Positions 31,221 to 42,000 of a DNA stretch of 64,000 nt are shown piece after piece. Numbering within the stretch: the stretch's first letter is position 1; every line of letters starts with the position of its first letter. The notes beneath the pieces are model-generated. The model made no database searches, was not told the DNA's origin, and saw only the letters and a program-made list of their open reading frames with translations. The DNA lies in assembly GCA_023334545.1 (NCBI GenBank), contig JAADVB010000036.1, forward strand, positions 1-64,000. The letters run 5' to 3'. The position numbers and the translations under genes were made by a program. Source of the DNA: Salisapilia sapeloensis. Its lineage: Eukaryota; Oomycota; Peronosporomycetes; Peronosporales; Salisapiliaceae.

Positions 31221-34200
31221 CTAAATGCGCCACTCATTGCCCTCTCGGATCTCGTCCTCAATCGTCACAAACGGTTGATGCACCGATTTGATCATCACGT
31301 CGCCGCAAAAAAGACATTCGGACGCAATGATCTCATCCAATTTGTGTTGCACCATCTCACGCTCTTGCGCCACAGCTTGCTGCTTCGCCTCCGATTTACT
31401 CTTCTTATCCGATCCGAGCGTCAGGAACGGGAATGACGCCAAGGCGTTGTTAAAGAACTTGGACTGCGCAGGTAGCTCCGTCGACAATTCCTGTAACTTC
31501 TGGACAAGCTGCTTCACTGTCTGTCGCTGGAAGCTATTCAAATGCTTTTGCATCTCTTGACGCAAAGCCGTTGCATGGAAAGCGTGTGAGCAAGGAAAGA
31601 CGTAAAACTCCTTATTCAATAAGTTCTGTCCGGTCAACTCACATCGTTGACTACCGGAGACGACAGCACATCGCTTCCGTAGATTCTGCAGATCCGATCG
31701 AATCAACTCCGCAGACTCGGTATAATCTTTCATATCCGCCTTGAGTTCTTCAATACGATCGCTGTACTCTTCAAGACTTTCACAAATCTCTTTTTTAAAG
31801 TCATTGATCAGTACAAAGTCTGGGAAATATGGCAAGATATCTTCAATCGTCAATAAACCGCCACTTTCATCGAGAATCCCCATCGCTTCCTTGATCTCAC
31901 TACTCGCATCAATCGTATGCTTCGCAATGAGTGTCCACAATTTCTTCCTCGTCTCATCCTCTTCCGGTTGATTGGCAATCTCCTTTGCCATCTTCACATC
32001 CACTTGTAATGCCGTATCAACTGCATCTTCATACAATCCCATGGCAGAGTAGACATGGATACAAGCTCGATTCTTTTCGTTCTGAGTACATAGACGTAGA
32101 GCAAATGCGACGTCAAAGACTAACTTATCCTTTTGCTTATGCTGCATGAATTGAATCAACAGACGTTCATCTGGATGCTTGGCAAGTAAGAACACGAGGT
32201 AGTTATGTATCGCAGGATCACGATTCCCTTGCTTCACGCAGAACTTAAGGAACTTAATCGCGAGTTCCAGCACCGATCGATGCTTCTGAGGTTGTTGCAA
32301 CGCATCCTTCTGATGCACATGACGCACAATAGCGGGGATCAAACGCGTTGGATTGAGTGTCTGTGCTTGACGCCATGCATCATACAGCTCCTTTGGCTTG
32401 TGGACAATCAACTCGGGCGAGTACTTGTAGTAGAGCTCTTCCACCTTGGACGTCGGAATCCCTCGCAAGAGTTCGATCGCAGCAGCGTACTCTCCTCGAT
32501 CAACATGATACGACACAACTTTCTCATAATCTTCGATCAACGTCGCGTAGAAGACGAGTTCATCCGTCCGGCCGTGGCTCGCAATCAAATTGAACGTCGT
32601 CGCTGGATCTAAATGACTCTTCTGGTCTTGCAAAAACTGTTTGAACTCGAACAAGAGATTCGCATGCGCATCGACATCCTGTGCGCCACCTTTCAACGTA
32701 CTAAACTTATCCAAGAAAAGCTCTACGATCCATGAACATAAGACAGTCTTCTGTGTCTTTTCATCCGACGCTAATTGCGCGAGTTTCTGACGTAAGAACA
32801 ACAAGAGCGAGTCTCGTTTCTCATGATCGAGAAACTTGAGCGCTACTTCTTCAAACGATCTCGCGGTCTTCGCATACAAAGTCGCTGCACGATCGTACTT
32901 GCCCTTCTCAAAGAACTTATCGGCTTGAGCTGTAAGCACTTGCTGTCTCTCAGATCCATTGCGACAGACGCTTAGAGCATGCTCAAAGTCACGGTCTTCA
33001 CCTGTACCTTGCATGGCCTTTTGTAGATACAATTTCCAAACGTTCCGATCTTCATCCGTCACCACGAGCTCGAGAATCCGTCGTTCCGAGTAGATCCAAA
33101 TAGCGTTCGTCGTCGGATCACAAGCGACACCTCGTACCGTCCCAACGCGCGAATCAAAGTCTTCGTCGAAGACCACGGCGTTATTCAGTTTCGACAGCAC
33201 CTGCACACGACGTGGGTAGACCGTCGCAGCGTGATACTGCGCCATACCTAACGCTGTTGGAGGTGAAAACGACCGACTGCTCTCTGCTTTCCCTGGATAC
33301 GACAGCAAGTCACATCCGGTCGTAATCGCATCGACATTCGTCGATTCTCCAAAAGCAAATTCGCCATGATACACGCCTTCACCTGTTAAAATGCCAAAGC
33401 AATTCGCACGCTCGCGTTCGTGCTTAGCATAGAATTGGAGCTGTGCAGCAGGAATGTCTCCTGGTAATTCATGAAAACGTAGTTTATCAGCAGAAGAGTA
33501 TTGTTCAAAGAGATGGGCAAAGCCTCGTCCGCCGATAAACTTAAACATCCGTGTCGGTCGTTTGCCTTTTCCAGAAGTTGTGAGCATGACATAGTAACGA
33601 AAATCTCCCGACTGGGTCTTCCAATGCTCGAATTCTAACCCAGCAATCGCGCCTTGGTTGGAGATCTGATAGACTTTCTTAAAAGAACGCTCTTTCCCAT
33701 CGAACTCAGCTTCGTAGACAGCTCCTTCACTTGATCCGATGAGAATCGGATCCGTACCGGATGGAGAACCTTGTTGTCGATCCCATCCGACACAAGAGAT
33801 CTTGACGTTCTGAGCCTTTACGATCTTCTTCGGACGAGTGCTGCTTGCATGGAGGTAAAAGTTACTCCCGTTATCCATCGAGATGATCAAGTGGGAACCA
33901 CTTGGATCCATGAAGACACCCGCCATCGCGACTCGAGGCTCGATCATGATCTCTTCCACCGATCCGCCGCTATCTGTCGCGTCCGTCGGACAGCGCAAGA
34001 GCATGCCTTCTAACGACCCGAGCGCCATAACGCCATTCCCAACGCTCATGCAACTTAGTGTAAACCCCTTGCGTCGACTTACTTTCAACTCGTGTTCACG
34101 AAGTTCAAACATCGGCCGGCTTTCATCCTCCGTTTCTCCCGAAGGCCCAGTGCCGCGCCGCGTACCTCCGTCATCCGTGATCGACTCGAGCTCAAAGTCG

Positions 34201-34337
34201 TTCGTTCGACTGCTCGTAGGAACTCCCCCACTATAGGGGGTTTCATAGAAATCATCCATCTGGAGCTGGCCATCGGACGAGCCGCGAGTACCGCCCTCCT
34301 CCTCTCGCTGCCAATCCGCGAAGAGATCCGCTGACAT
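31221..34337 (-). CDS. VPS18: VPS18 (Pep3), core subunit of HOPS and CORVET
   Basis: Endosome/vacuole tethering and fusion subunit. Single exon, 1038 residues from ATG 34337. The N-terminal half is a beta-propeller (FTLSCMSVGNGVMALGSLEG, then WKLYLQKAM at the propeller-solenoid junction). The C-terminal half is an alpha-solenoid with the clathrin repeat region (YDRAATLYAKTARSFEEVAL, DKFSTLKGGAQ, VVSYHVDRGEYAAAIELLRG). The C-terminus has the RING-H2-like zinc site: CELTGQNLLNKEFYVFPCSH, AFHATALRQEM, ECLFCGDVMI. Two earlier in-frame ATGs (34421, 34457) would run into the divergent gene at 34432, so I chose 34337. An intronless 3.1-kb gene is unusual next to its intron-rich neighbours. Confidence 0.94.
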   Translation of the reverse strand: MSADLFADWQREEEGGTRGSSDGQLQMDDFYETPYSGGVPTSSRTNDFELESITDDGGTRRGTGPSGETEDESRPMFELREHELKVSRRKGFTLSCMSVGNGVMALGSLEGMLLRCPTDATDSGGSVEEIMIEPRVAMAGVFMDPSGSHLIISMDNGSNFYLHASSTRPKKIVKAQNVKISCVGWDRQQGSPSGTDPILIGSSEGAVYEAEFDGKERSFKKVYQISNQGAIAGLEFEHWKTQSGDFRYYVMLTTSGKGKRPTRMFKFIGGRGFAHLFEQYSSADKLRFHELPGDIPAAQLQFYAKHERERANCFGILTGEGVYHGEFAFGESTNVDAITTGCDLLSYPGKAESSRSFSPPTALGMAQYHAATVYPRRVQVLSKLNNAVVFDEDFDSRVGTVRGVACDPTTNAIWIYSERRILELVVTDEDRNVWKLYLQKAMQGTGEDRDFEHALSVCRNGSERQQVLTAQADKFFEKGKYDRAATLYAKTARSFEEVALKFLDHEKRDSLLLFLRQKLAQLASDEKTQKTVLCSWIVELFLDKFSTLKGGAQDVDAHANLLFEFKQFLQDQKSHLDPATTFNLIASHGRTDELVFYATLIEDYEKVVSYHVDRGEYAAAIELLRGIPTSKVEELYYKYSPELIVHKPKELYDAWRQAQTLNPTRLIPAIVRHVHQKDALQQPQKHRSVLELAIKFLKFCVKQGNRDPAIHNYLVFLLAKHPDERLLIQFMQHKQKDKLVFDVAFALRLCTQNEKNRACIHVYSAMGLYEDAVDTALQVDVKMAKEIANQPEEDETRKKLWTLIAKHTIDASSEIKEAMGILDESGGLLTIEDILPYFPDFVLINDFKKEICESLEEYSDRIEELKADMKDYTESAELIRSDLQNLRKRCAVVSGSQRCELTGQNLLNKEFYVFPCSHAFHATALRQEMQKHLNSFQRQTVKQLVQKLQELSTELPAQSKFFNNALASFPFLTLGSDKKSKSEAKQQAVAQEREMVQHKLDEIIASECLFCGDVMIKSVHQPFVTIEDEIREGNEWRI

Positions 34338-34431
34338 TTCTCGGCTTTGTATATGCTTTTTGTATGGGGTTTGATAGGGAGAAGGTACCGTCTCAGTATT
34401 CGAACACGAATAAGACACCATTTGGCACAAG

Positions 34432-34747
34432 ATGGAGAAGGAGTATGTCCAGGGCATGCAGACGATGTTAACAAAGCTTAAGGATACCGGATGCGAATTG
34501 CCACCAGAGTTCTATCGTGTACAGGAGCTTATGGAATGCATTGATGACAATGCGAATAAAATTGCTGATGCTCTGCGACGGAATCAGGAAAACCTACCGG
34601 CCATGGCTGGACTCTATCGTGAACAGCAACAGTATCTGACGGAGGTATGATTTAGTTCTAGGTGTGGACTATTGGAACAAGAGCGTAATGTTTGAGAGCT
34701 AGGTTGCGACGTTATACGCTAAACTTGGCAAGCAAAAGTTTGTCTGA
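34432..34747 (+). CDS. small coiled-coil protein, unknown
   Basis: Exons 34432-34644 and 34703-34747 join in phase to 85 residues (C-terminus VATLYAKLGKQKFV). It is entirely helical with heptad-like spacing (MQTMLTKLKDTGCELPPEFY, LMECIDDNANKIADALRRNQ). I do not recognise it. Its size and shape resemble small subunits of multi-helix complexes such as BLOC-1 or kinetochore assemblies, but no diagnostic residue is visible. The donor GTATGA and acceptor GCTAG flank a 58-base intron. Its start lies 94 bases from the divergent VPS18 ATG. Confidence 0.7.
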
Positions 34748-35164
34748 ACTTGCGTGTATTACGAGAGGAACAACAGATTAGTGCAGCATAAAGTCATAAT
34801 ATACAAGACAGACATGCACGAACTCAAAATTTGTTTTCTATCTTATAAAGGCTATAGAAACAAAGATTAAACCGGATAGCACTGCACGACCTAGGGATCA
34901 CATCAAACATATCTACTACTCCGTGATAAAATCTATTCTAGACTATTTACCATACATTTAAAAGTACTCATCTCTGCCCCGATGACATCTATTGTCTTGT
35001 AAAGATGCTCATACACGTCTATTCCTTCCAACATCAGAGCGCATACATCGGCAAAGATGTACTATCTTCTCCAGAATGCCACTATTTTACCATCAACACA
35101 GACTGCCATTCTCAACGTGTTCAAACGTGCTGCGATCGGAAGAGCGTAGTAGACCTCTAGCATT
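34748..35164. other. intergenic, includes the OST4 leader
   Basis: The left part is AT-rich and should hold the 3' end of the small coiled-coil gene. The right part contains the OST4 promoter and leader. Plus-strand frames at 34992-35219 and 35057 onward read through without resembling any protein. An intron in the leader (donor GTGTTC near 35120, acceptor CTCTAG at 35155-35160) is possible. Confidence 0.4.
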
Positions 35165-35348
35165 ATGGACAAGTACGCAATCGGGCATTTCTTCATTGAA
35201 TTTAGTGATATGGTCCTAACCTGTATGTCTCTGCAGCGAAGCCCTTGACGGAATGCTCATGACCTTTGTCAACTGGCTCGGCGCCACGATCATGATTTCG
35301 CTCGTTGGATTCCACTACCTCACCGCCTCCCCCAAGGACGCCGAGTAG
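35165..35348 (+). CDS. OST4: OST4, mini-subunit of oligosaccharyltransferase
   Basis: Single-pass ER membrane micro-protein that stabilises the STT3 catalytic subunit during N-glycosylation. Exons 35165-35172 and 35237-35348 join to 39 residues: MDNEALDGMLMTFVNWLGAT then IMISLVGFHYLTASPKDAE. The pattern (acidic N-terminus, Leu, Asn-x-Leu-Gly, a hydrophobic helix, His-Tyr, and a C-terminal Pro-Lys) matches human, plant and yeast OST4, which are 36-40 residues long. The intron of 64 bases has a GTACGC donor, a CCTAAC branch-like site and a CTGCAG acceptor; it splits codon 3. The gene is too small for most automatic annotation. The assignment rests on pattern and length and is strong for such a short protein. 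Confidence 0.85.
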
Positions 35349-35636
35349 TCTTAAAATTGCATCAGATGAATCCAATCGTACCAACTACTTCAGTACAGCC
35401 AACGGAGTGGATACGTACACCACACGAATCAAATCGATATCTGTAGTACATCCTGCTTTCAGTCGTCATCTATGAATTTCTGTCTTCCTACCTTTATCCA
35501 GCTATCTCGTTCCTGCCTATAGCTCTCGTTAACTATTACACTCCAGTCATAACCCTCTGTCTTATACCTGTGTATAATTAACGTAACAGAAGAAGGGAAG
35601 GGCGAAGGCGACAAGTGTATTGAAAGCAAAAACCTT

Positions 35637-36931
35637 CTAAATGTCATCAGGGTCGGTCTGGTGTCCTCGCAAGATCCGAGCTATAGTATATACACGTTAC
35701 ACCCTCCATACAGCCATCTTTGTAGACTAATAGTACCTGCTAGCACGGCAGCGCCGAAGCCATTGTCAATATTGACGACACCAACACCAGGAGAGCAAGC
35801 ATTTAACATCGTAAGCAATGGTGCCAGTCCATTAAATGCTGCGCCATATCTACCGTCATCATCCACAAGGATGCATTAGCAATGTGTACGAGTTATAACG
35901 ATTTAATTATATACATACCCGATGCTTGTCGGTACAGCAACCACCGGTGCATCCGTTAAACCGCCCTAATATCCACCTTCACATCAGAAACTTTACAGAG
36001 GATGCTTGAGTATCCCAGTGGTACGCACCACAACGCCCGGGAGTGCTCCATCCATCCCGGCAACACAGATCACGGCGGATCCCTGTCTCAAGATGTGCTG
36101 GTTCTGAAGCAAGCGGTGGATGCCTGCGACGCCCACATCATACAGTCTTGTAACCTGGAAACCAGCAAGTTCTAGATTCATACATTTCAATTGAGACTAC
36201 TCTACTGTGCATCCTCAAGTGCGAGGGATGGAAGTGTACCTAGCGTAATCGCAGCTTCCTCGCTTACAGGCAAATCCGATGTACCAGCGCACAATACGCA
36301 GACACGAGACTAGATGACGAAAGTATGGACAATTGGATACTCTAGATAAATATTAGCTATAGCTGTGTACATTAGATTCGAAAGCGTCTTTCTCTGAAGT
36401 CTGTACGTCCTTATTGGCAAGGATACGAGCATCTTCGTAGTATGTGAAGGAGTCGATCTACTCAGCAATTAGTTCATGTATACACATTGCCATTGAATTT
36501 GTGGAAGATATACAGATGGAAGGAGTTGCTCAACTTTATCTTTTGCTTCTTGGGAAAGTCTGGTTGCCATAATTGTCTTCTCTCCGTACGAAGTCATCGT
36601 CTCGATGATACGAGCGATCTGCCGAGGTGTCTTACCTTCGGCAAACACCACTTCTGGGAAACCAGTGCGAGAGCTTCGAGACTTGTCAATCTTTGCAAAC
36701 CCCTCTGTATCTTCATAGCTGTCCAACGATAATTTGGAAGCAGCTTCTTGTGGTGTCAGCTATCGTCGTGCACATCATCAGTGGCATTTCCATCATTTCG
36801 ACACTCTAAAATCGTACCGTTCCTTTTGCAACATCTTCCAGCAGCCGAGTAACATTTGCATCAGTTCTAAACGCTCTGAAACTTCGTCCCCACAGCCGAC
36901 AAAGACTCCCTCTCGATCGTGTAGCTAGCAT
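35637..36931 (-). CDS. larB: LarB-like / AIR-carboxylase-fold protein
   Basis: Bacterial LarB carboxylates and hydrolyses nicotinic acid adenine dinucleotide to start synthesis of the nickel-pincer cofactor; the activity of this protein is inferred. Eight exons (36818-36931, 36514-36759, 36371-36457, 36240-36309, 36029-36171, 35919-35965, 35737-35849, 35637-35680) give 287 residues. Family motifs occur in order: [91 protein letters not shown] and [20 protein letters not shown]. The [16 protein letters not shown] and NIDNGFGA blocks separate it from purine-pathway PurE. The first exon is Arg-rich ([16 protein letters not shown]) and looks like a mitochondrial presequence. It has the most introns in the window. 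Confidence 0.88.
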
Positions 36932-37200
36932 GCTTGTCATCCGGTGGTATTCCATGTTATGTATTTCTCTTACCAGACACACCTTGAAGTATCATCGAAG
37001 ATGCGCTCCCTTCCGACCTTGAGAACAACCAAGGCAAACGTACATCCAACTTAGCAGACATATATCTACAAACGCATGTCCATTATAGAGTCGTATCGAC
37101 CTAGTAGTCCATACGAATAGACCTTTGAAAAAAATTTCGAAGGGATGCGATATGTTGAAACAGACAAAATGGACAGATCGCGCAATATAGAGAGAAGAAG

Positions 37201-37216
37201 GCTCATTTTCGAATAT
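37201..37216 (+). promoter_or_regulatory. initiator match overlapping the start of the next gene
   Basis: GCTCATTTTCGAATAT fits the oomycete initiator exactly in its first nine bases. It overlaps the first ATG (37215-37217) of the adjacent gene. If used, the leader would be about 10 bases, or translation may begin at the second Met (37251). Confidence 0.5.
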
Positions 37217-37648
37217 GAGCAAGCCTGTGCGAGTGCTAAGCGAGCGTATCATGTCCCGAGGCTTTGAGCCGACGGTCTCACGCCTAATGGAGAACGTAAG
37301 CTACCTCCTAATATCTATTTTACCATCTTAAACGACTAATGTTCTGTCTTACAAAGGTACAAAAGGTGGTGGAGAGACAGCCTGGTCTCTTGTCCGTCGA
37401 GACATTGGCCGATGTGGAAAACCATCACAGCTACGTGGTCATGTCTGAAGTATCTCTTCCATATCGATTGTCTAGGCTATAGAACTAACTATAGCTGTGT
37501 CTAGTGGCGCTCCAAAGCTGACTACGACGCGTGGCAGAAGAGCAAAGACTATGAGGACTGCACGAAGAAGATTAATGAAGTGCTGGACGTGCCTGGCAAA
37601 CGTACACGCATTTTCAAGCACCCGGAAGAAGACATTTTCCTGCTCTAA
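37215..37648 (+). CDS. dimeric alpha/beta-barrel (ABM-like) protein
   Basis: Three exons (37215-37295, 37357-37449, 37505-37648) give 105 residues. The order strand - helix - strands - W-x-S-x-x-D-Y-x-A-W (WRSKADYDAWQKSKDYEDCT) fits the antibiotic-biosynthesis-monooxygenase-like ferredoxin fold found in small haem-degrading or quinone-oxidising enzymes and in stress-response barrel proteins. GLLSVETLADVENHHSYVVM is the central strand pair typical of the fold. No catalytic assignment is possible from sequence. Start at ATG 37215 or at Met 13 (37251). It is convergent with deoxyhypusine synthase, 34 bases away, and divergent from the LarB-like gene. Confidence 0.75.
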
Positions 37649-37682
37649 TCAAACAATGCTGTCTTTGCTACCTACACTGCGT

Positions 37683-38820
37683 CTACTCTTGTTTCGCAAA
37701 CGTCTCGGCCATGATCAGTGGGAACACAAGCGTCGCGTCCGCGTACAGCTTTACAGGCTGACTGCCGAGACGCAATTTGCCCCACGAAAGCGCTTCATCC
37801 GGACGAGCACCAGCATCACTGCCATCAAACTCCTGTCCAGTGTTCACGAAGACGGCAAAATCCGCTCCGTTGCGCATGAGATTCGCATTTAAAATGTGGT
37901 GCTTCACAACACCCCCACCGAGGATGACAGCTCCAGTCTTTGGGGCACGAATAGCTTCGTCATTCATGCGTCGAATGTCGCTATTGATGTCCAAGACCAG
38001 TCCCTCGCGACGGTACGAATGGAAGTACATCATGTCTCCGATACTACCGTCCGTAAGAGCTGGGCAAAAGACCGGGATATTGTTCTTGTAGCACCAGTAG
38101 TAGACGGAAGACTCGTCGTTAATCTCTTTGCCTAGACGATGAATCATCTTGGAAGGAGACCAGACGACGCCATCCTTCTCCTGCTCATCGAGCATCGCGT
38201 CCAGAATCGGATTCATCCAGTCCTCAAACTTACAGTAGTTGTCGTTCGGTACGAGCAGATTACCGATACGGTTAATACCGCGACGACGCAGAGCTTCGCC
38301 TTGCAAGGCAAAGTCGCCAACGTACGTCGGTGCGAGGCACTTGATAAAGTCTTCTTCGATGCCACCAGCACTCGAGACGATGACGTCCACAAGCTTGTGC
38401 TCCGCCAAGTAGCGCAAGCTTTCACGTAGACCACTGGAGATCAAGTTGGACGTGTAGCCGAGGAAGATTTTAAACTTGACGGTGGCACGATACGCCGGGT
38501 CTTTCTTATCATCATCCGGTTCATCCTCTGGAATCGGATCGTCACTTAAGCGCCACTTGCGCATACGCTTAATCTCTTCAATCGCTTTGCCAAGATTCGT
38601 TCCTTGGTATCCCATCGTTGCATAACTCTTCATAAGCTTTTCGTAGTCCACACCTTGGTTAAAATCATACCTATATCGGTCCATACGTAAGCTATTATTC
38701 ATTTTAAAAGAATTCAAAGTAAACGTACCCTTGGACATGTTCACACTTCCCTTCTAGATCCTCTGAACGGACGAGCACAGCCGCCTGTGCCGTCGCTGGA
38801 GCACTACCTTCGCTTGTCAT
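37683..38820 (-). CDS. DHPS: deoxyhypusine synthase
   Basis: Transfers the butylamine part of spermidine to one lysine of eIF5A, using NAD; it is the first step of hypusine formation in the cytosol. Exons 38729-38820 and 37683-38670 give 359 residues, normal for the family. Motifs: [97 protein letters not shown], and the catalytic Lys in [20 protein letters not shown]. The intron (donor GTACGT) restores the conserved GYDFN. Its start is 197 bases from the divergent WD/RING gene. Confidence 0.96.
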
Positions 38821-39017
38821 AATATTGAACGGACGCAAAAATACTTTGTGTGGACAGACTCGTCAGACCATACAAAAAGCAAATTATATATGTCATACGA
38901 GACATATCAGACTCAGTTGAACCTTGATCTGTTTACATGCAACATTGCTTTGGATAGAGAAACATTCGTGAAACATATGCATGACACATCTTTTGACACG
39001 GTGCGGCTGAGAGCTCC

Positions 39018-42000
39018 ATGGCGACGTCGAATGAGCTCTTCCGCGTCGAGAACCTCGTTAGTGTGCGTGATAGTGGCCTGCATATGGATGCCATGGCTGA
39101 GCGTACGTATGAGGGTAAGCAGGTGCTAGCCATGTCACTTTCTCGCACCATGGCAGAGGGACATTCCCTCTCGGTGGATAATTCTGATCGGATGGACAAT
39201 CTGCTGCTCGTACGTAGTATCGAGGAAGACAATACGCCTCGAATATGGAGGTTTCCCGTGCGTACGACGAAGAAGCAGCAGAAAAATGGATGGGCAGAGC
39301 GTATACAAGCGCTTGAATTCAGCCCGGAAGGCGACTGGCTTGCTGCACTGTCCTCCCGTAAGAATCGACTCCACTTGATCCCAGTCACAGAGCTCATAGG
39401 TAGACAGCGTCGGCGATTGCTACATGCCGATGCTTGTCGGAACGCATCTTCAGCGTCGACAATGTCGTCTGAGCTATTAAATGTCGAACCGAGCGTCATG
39501 ACGACGCAAATGGCCGCGTATCTTCGTCCGAGCAACGAAGCCGGGGGTGTCAACGGTGCAAGATACCAGTCCCAAGTCGCTGGAGATAAAGAACAGATGA
39601 GTACATTGGAGTTTAGCATCGGCCTAGGTCGCGTCACATGCTGTTGCTGGTGGCGTAGTCTCAACGGCATTGACTACTGCCTTATTGGTGGATCGGAATG
39701 CCTCGTGTCATTCGTTAACGTCAAGGAAAACACGGAGGAGTGTCGCTGTGAGCTACAAAACGCCGGTGAAGTGCTAACGATACAACTTCTCAGTGAAAAA
39801 TTCCGTCGTGAAAGTCGGACGACCATGCTTGTCAAGACACGTGATGAGCATCAGGCCATTCGATACTACCGTGTCGTTCTCGAGAAAAAGCAGGTGGTAG
39901 AGCCTCCATCATCCACTTCCATGCAAGCTTCTCCGCAGCAAAGTCGAAAGAGCATGCTGTCTCATGCCTCCCCTCGACGTAGTTTAGATGACACATACGT
40001 ATCTACCTCTCCTTCTGTTGCTTCTCCCTCTAATTTCGAACGCAGAGCATCTCGCATGCCTCCATTAAGTCACCAGAAGCCTCAGTATGTGATTAAAACC
40101 TTCCCAGAGCACTTCCTCCAGGATCTAGATTTCCGTCCACAGCGTATCCTCAAGCAGTCTCCATCCGTACGTCTACTCGCAGTCAATAGCATGTTGTCGT
40201 CCGAAAGCTCCCTCACTTCCTACGACCAAACGACAAGAACAGTCCGCGTCTACTCCAACTTCCAATGGAGTCTTAAGCGCGAGTATCAGGTTCCAAGTCT
40301 CTCTACATCTGCAGATGAACAAGTTACGGACGTTGATCTCGCATACACATCTTCAGACCTTATTCTCCTACGTGGTCAATGTAGCGAGTCCGGTACAAAC
40401 GTCTCGACATGGCTGTCTCTACCTTCTCGAAAGGCTGCAGATGATGAAGACGACACAGCTCGTATTGTCCACCACTTAAGGCTCCGTGACGATGAAGAAG
40501 TACAGCATGTGATTCAGACGACCAAAAAAGTAACGCAACAAAAAGATCATGCGCCAGAGGAAGGCGAAGAAGAAGTTGTGTATCTAGTGCAGACCAAACA
40601 TAACGTCTACGAGTGTCGTCCACAATGGTCTCGTCTGGCTCTATTCAAAGCCCTGTGCAACCAGACGCTATCTCTTGACAACGCGCTTTCTATCGGTTAT
40701 GCCCTCGGTACCGACATGGCATCTCTATGTCAAGTAGTAGCAGAAACATTATGTTCCCGTCTTTTGTCTTCTCCGTCGACTAACTCCGAGTCGATGCTCA
40801 AGTGGATTCGAGATCTCTTTCAATCCTCTCGTGCCTTTCCTTCAGCCGCGATCGAACAACTAACAGCTATTGACGGTTCTCGCTTTGCGATTGAATACGC
40901 TCGTTCTGTAGTTGAAAGCCCAAGTCTGTCGTTTGACTTTGGCTCTCTCGAGCGCCAACGTGTTTCGTTTTTGTTGATTGAACTCGTTTTAAATGAACAG
41001 CTACGACGTGATTCTGTCCGAGCAGCTCCTTTCGTTCCACCTAGTAAACAACTAGGTGAAGATGACGTTGGATTCTTGGAACAACCGGATGTATGGCTCG
41101 ATCGTTTCCTTCAGGAGAATGATGACTATGCGACGGAAGGTGTCGTGGATCTACTTCTATCGCATCATCAACTTGCTCGAGCCATCTCGGTGTCCAGTCG
41201 TCGTGATCAAGTCCATAACGTCCTGCAAAAGATCATCGATCGTGGCCTTGCAGCCTTTGCAAGTGAAGACGCGATTGATATCCTTCTGCAGGACGGAAAG
41301 AGCGAGCTATTGACACTGCCAGAGTCTCGCACTCTCCTACGTTCCTTGTCGATTGACACACAGATTCGAATCATGCTTGCTTACACTCCGTCTATCCTGC
41401 AACAACGAGATTGGATCCTACGACACTTGGATGCTATCTCTGATGATCATTGCCGTGCTTTGCTACCGACGCTACATCCTACTGATGCATCAGCAGAGAA
41501 GCCAAAGCTTCCAACTTATGACGCTAGACACAAGTATCCTGATACCTCCACGTCCGTCTACATGGAACCTCGACCGGAAGAAGTGTGTGAGCTCTATCTC
41601 TCTGTCTTACTACGTCTTGTCTATCTACAAGCATCAGACAAAAGCGAGGCACAAAAGGAAGTGGAAGACGCGTTGAAGCAGTTTACGGGCAAGTATCGTC
41701 CACCAGTTATGATCGCTCGATGCGTTGACTATAAGAACTGGACGGCAGCTGCATATATCTACCAAGTCCATCAAGAGCCTGTGCATGCGATTGAAAGCAG
41801 ACTACATGGCCTTGATCCATCTGCGGGTAGTCAGAACGCTGAAGAAATTCTAGCACTCGTCCAACAGCATGTGCTTGGACTCGATGAAAATAGTGAAAAG
41901 ACAGAGCTAGTAGGCAGAGCGATCCTTTCACGTATTCTCGTCAAGTGGTTTGAGCTCGAGCTACCAGCAAGTGACCTGGAAACGTTCGTGACCGAGTCGA

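Noticed and set aside
35637-36931. Purine-pathway PurE (AIR carboxylase) for the eight-exon gene
   Set aside because: The [14 protein letters not shown] and NIDNGFGAA blocks and the length belong to the LarB branch, not to PurE.
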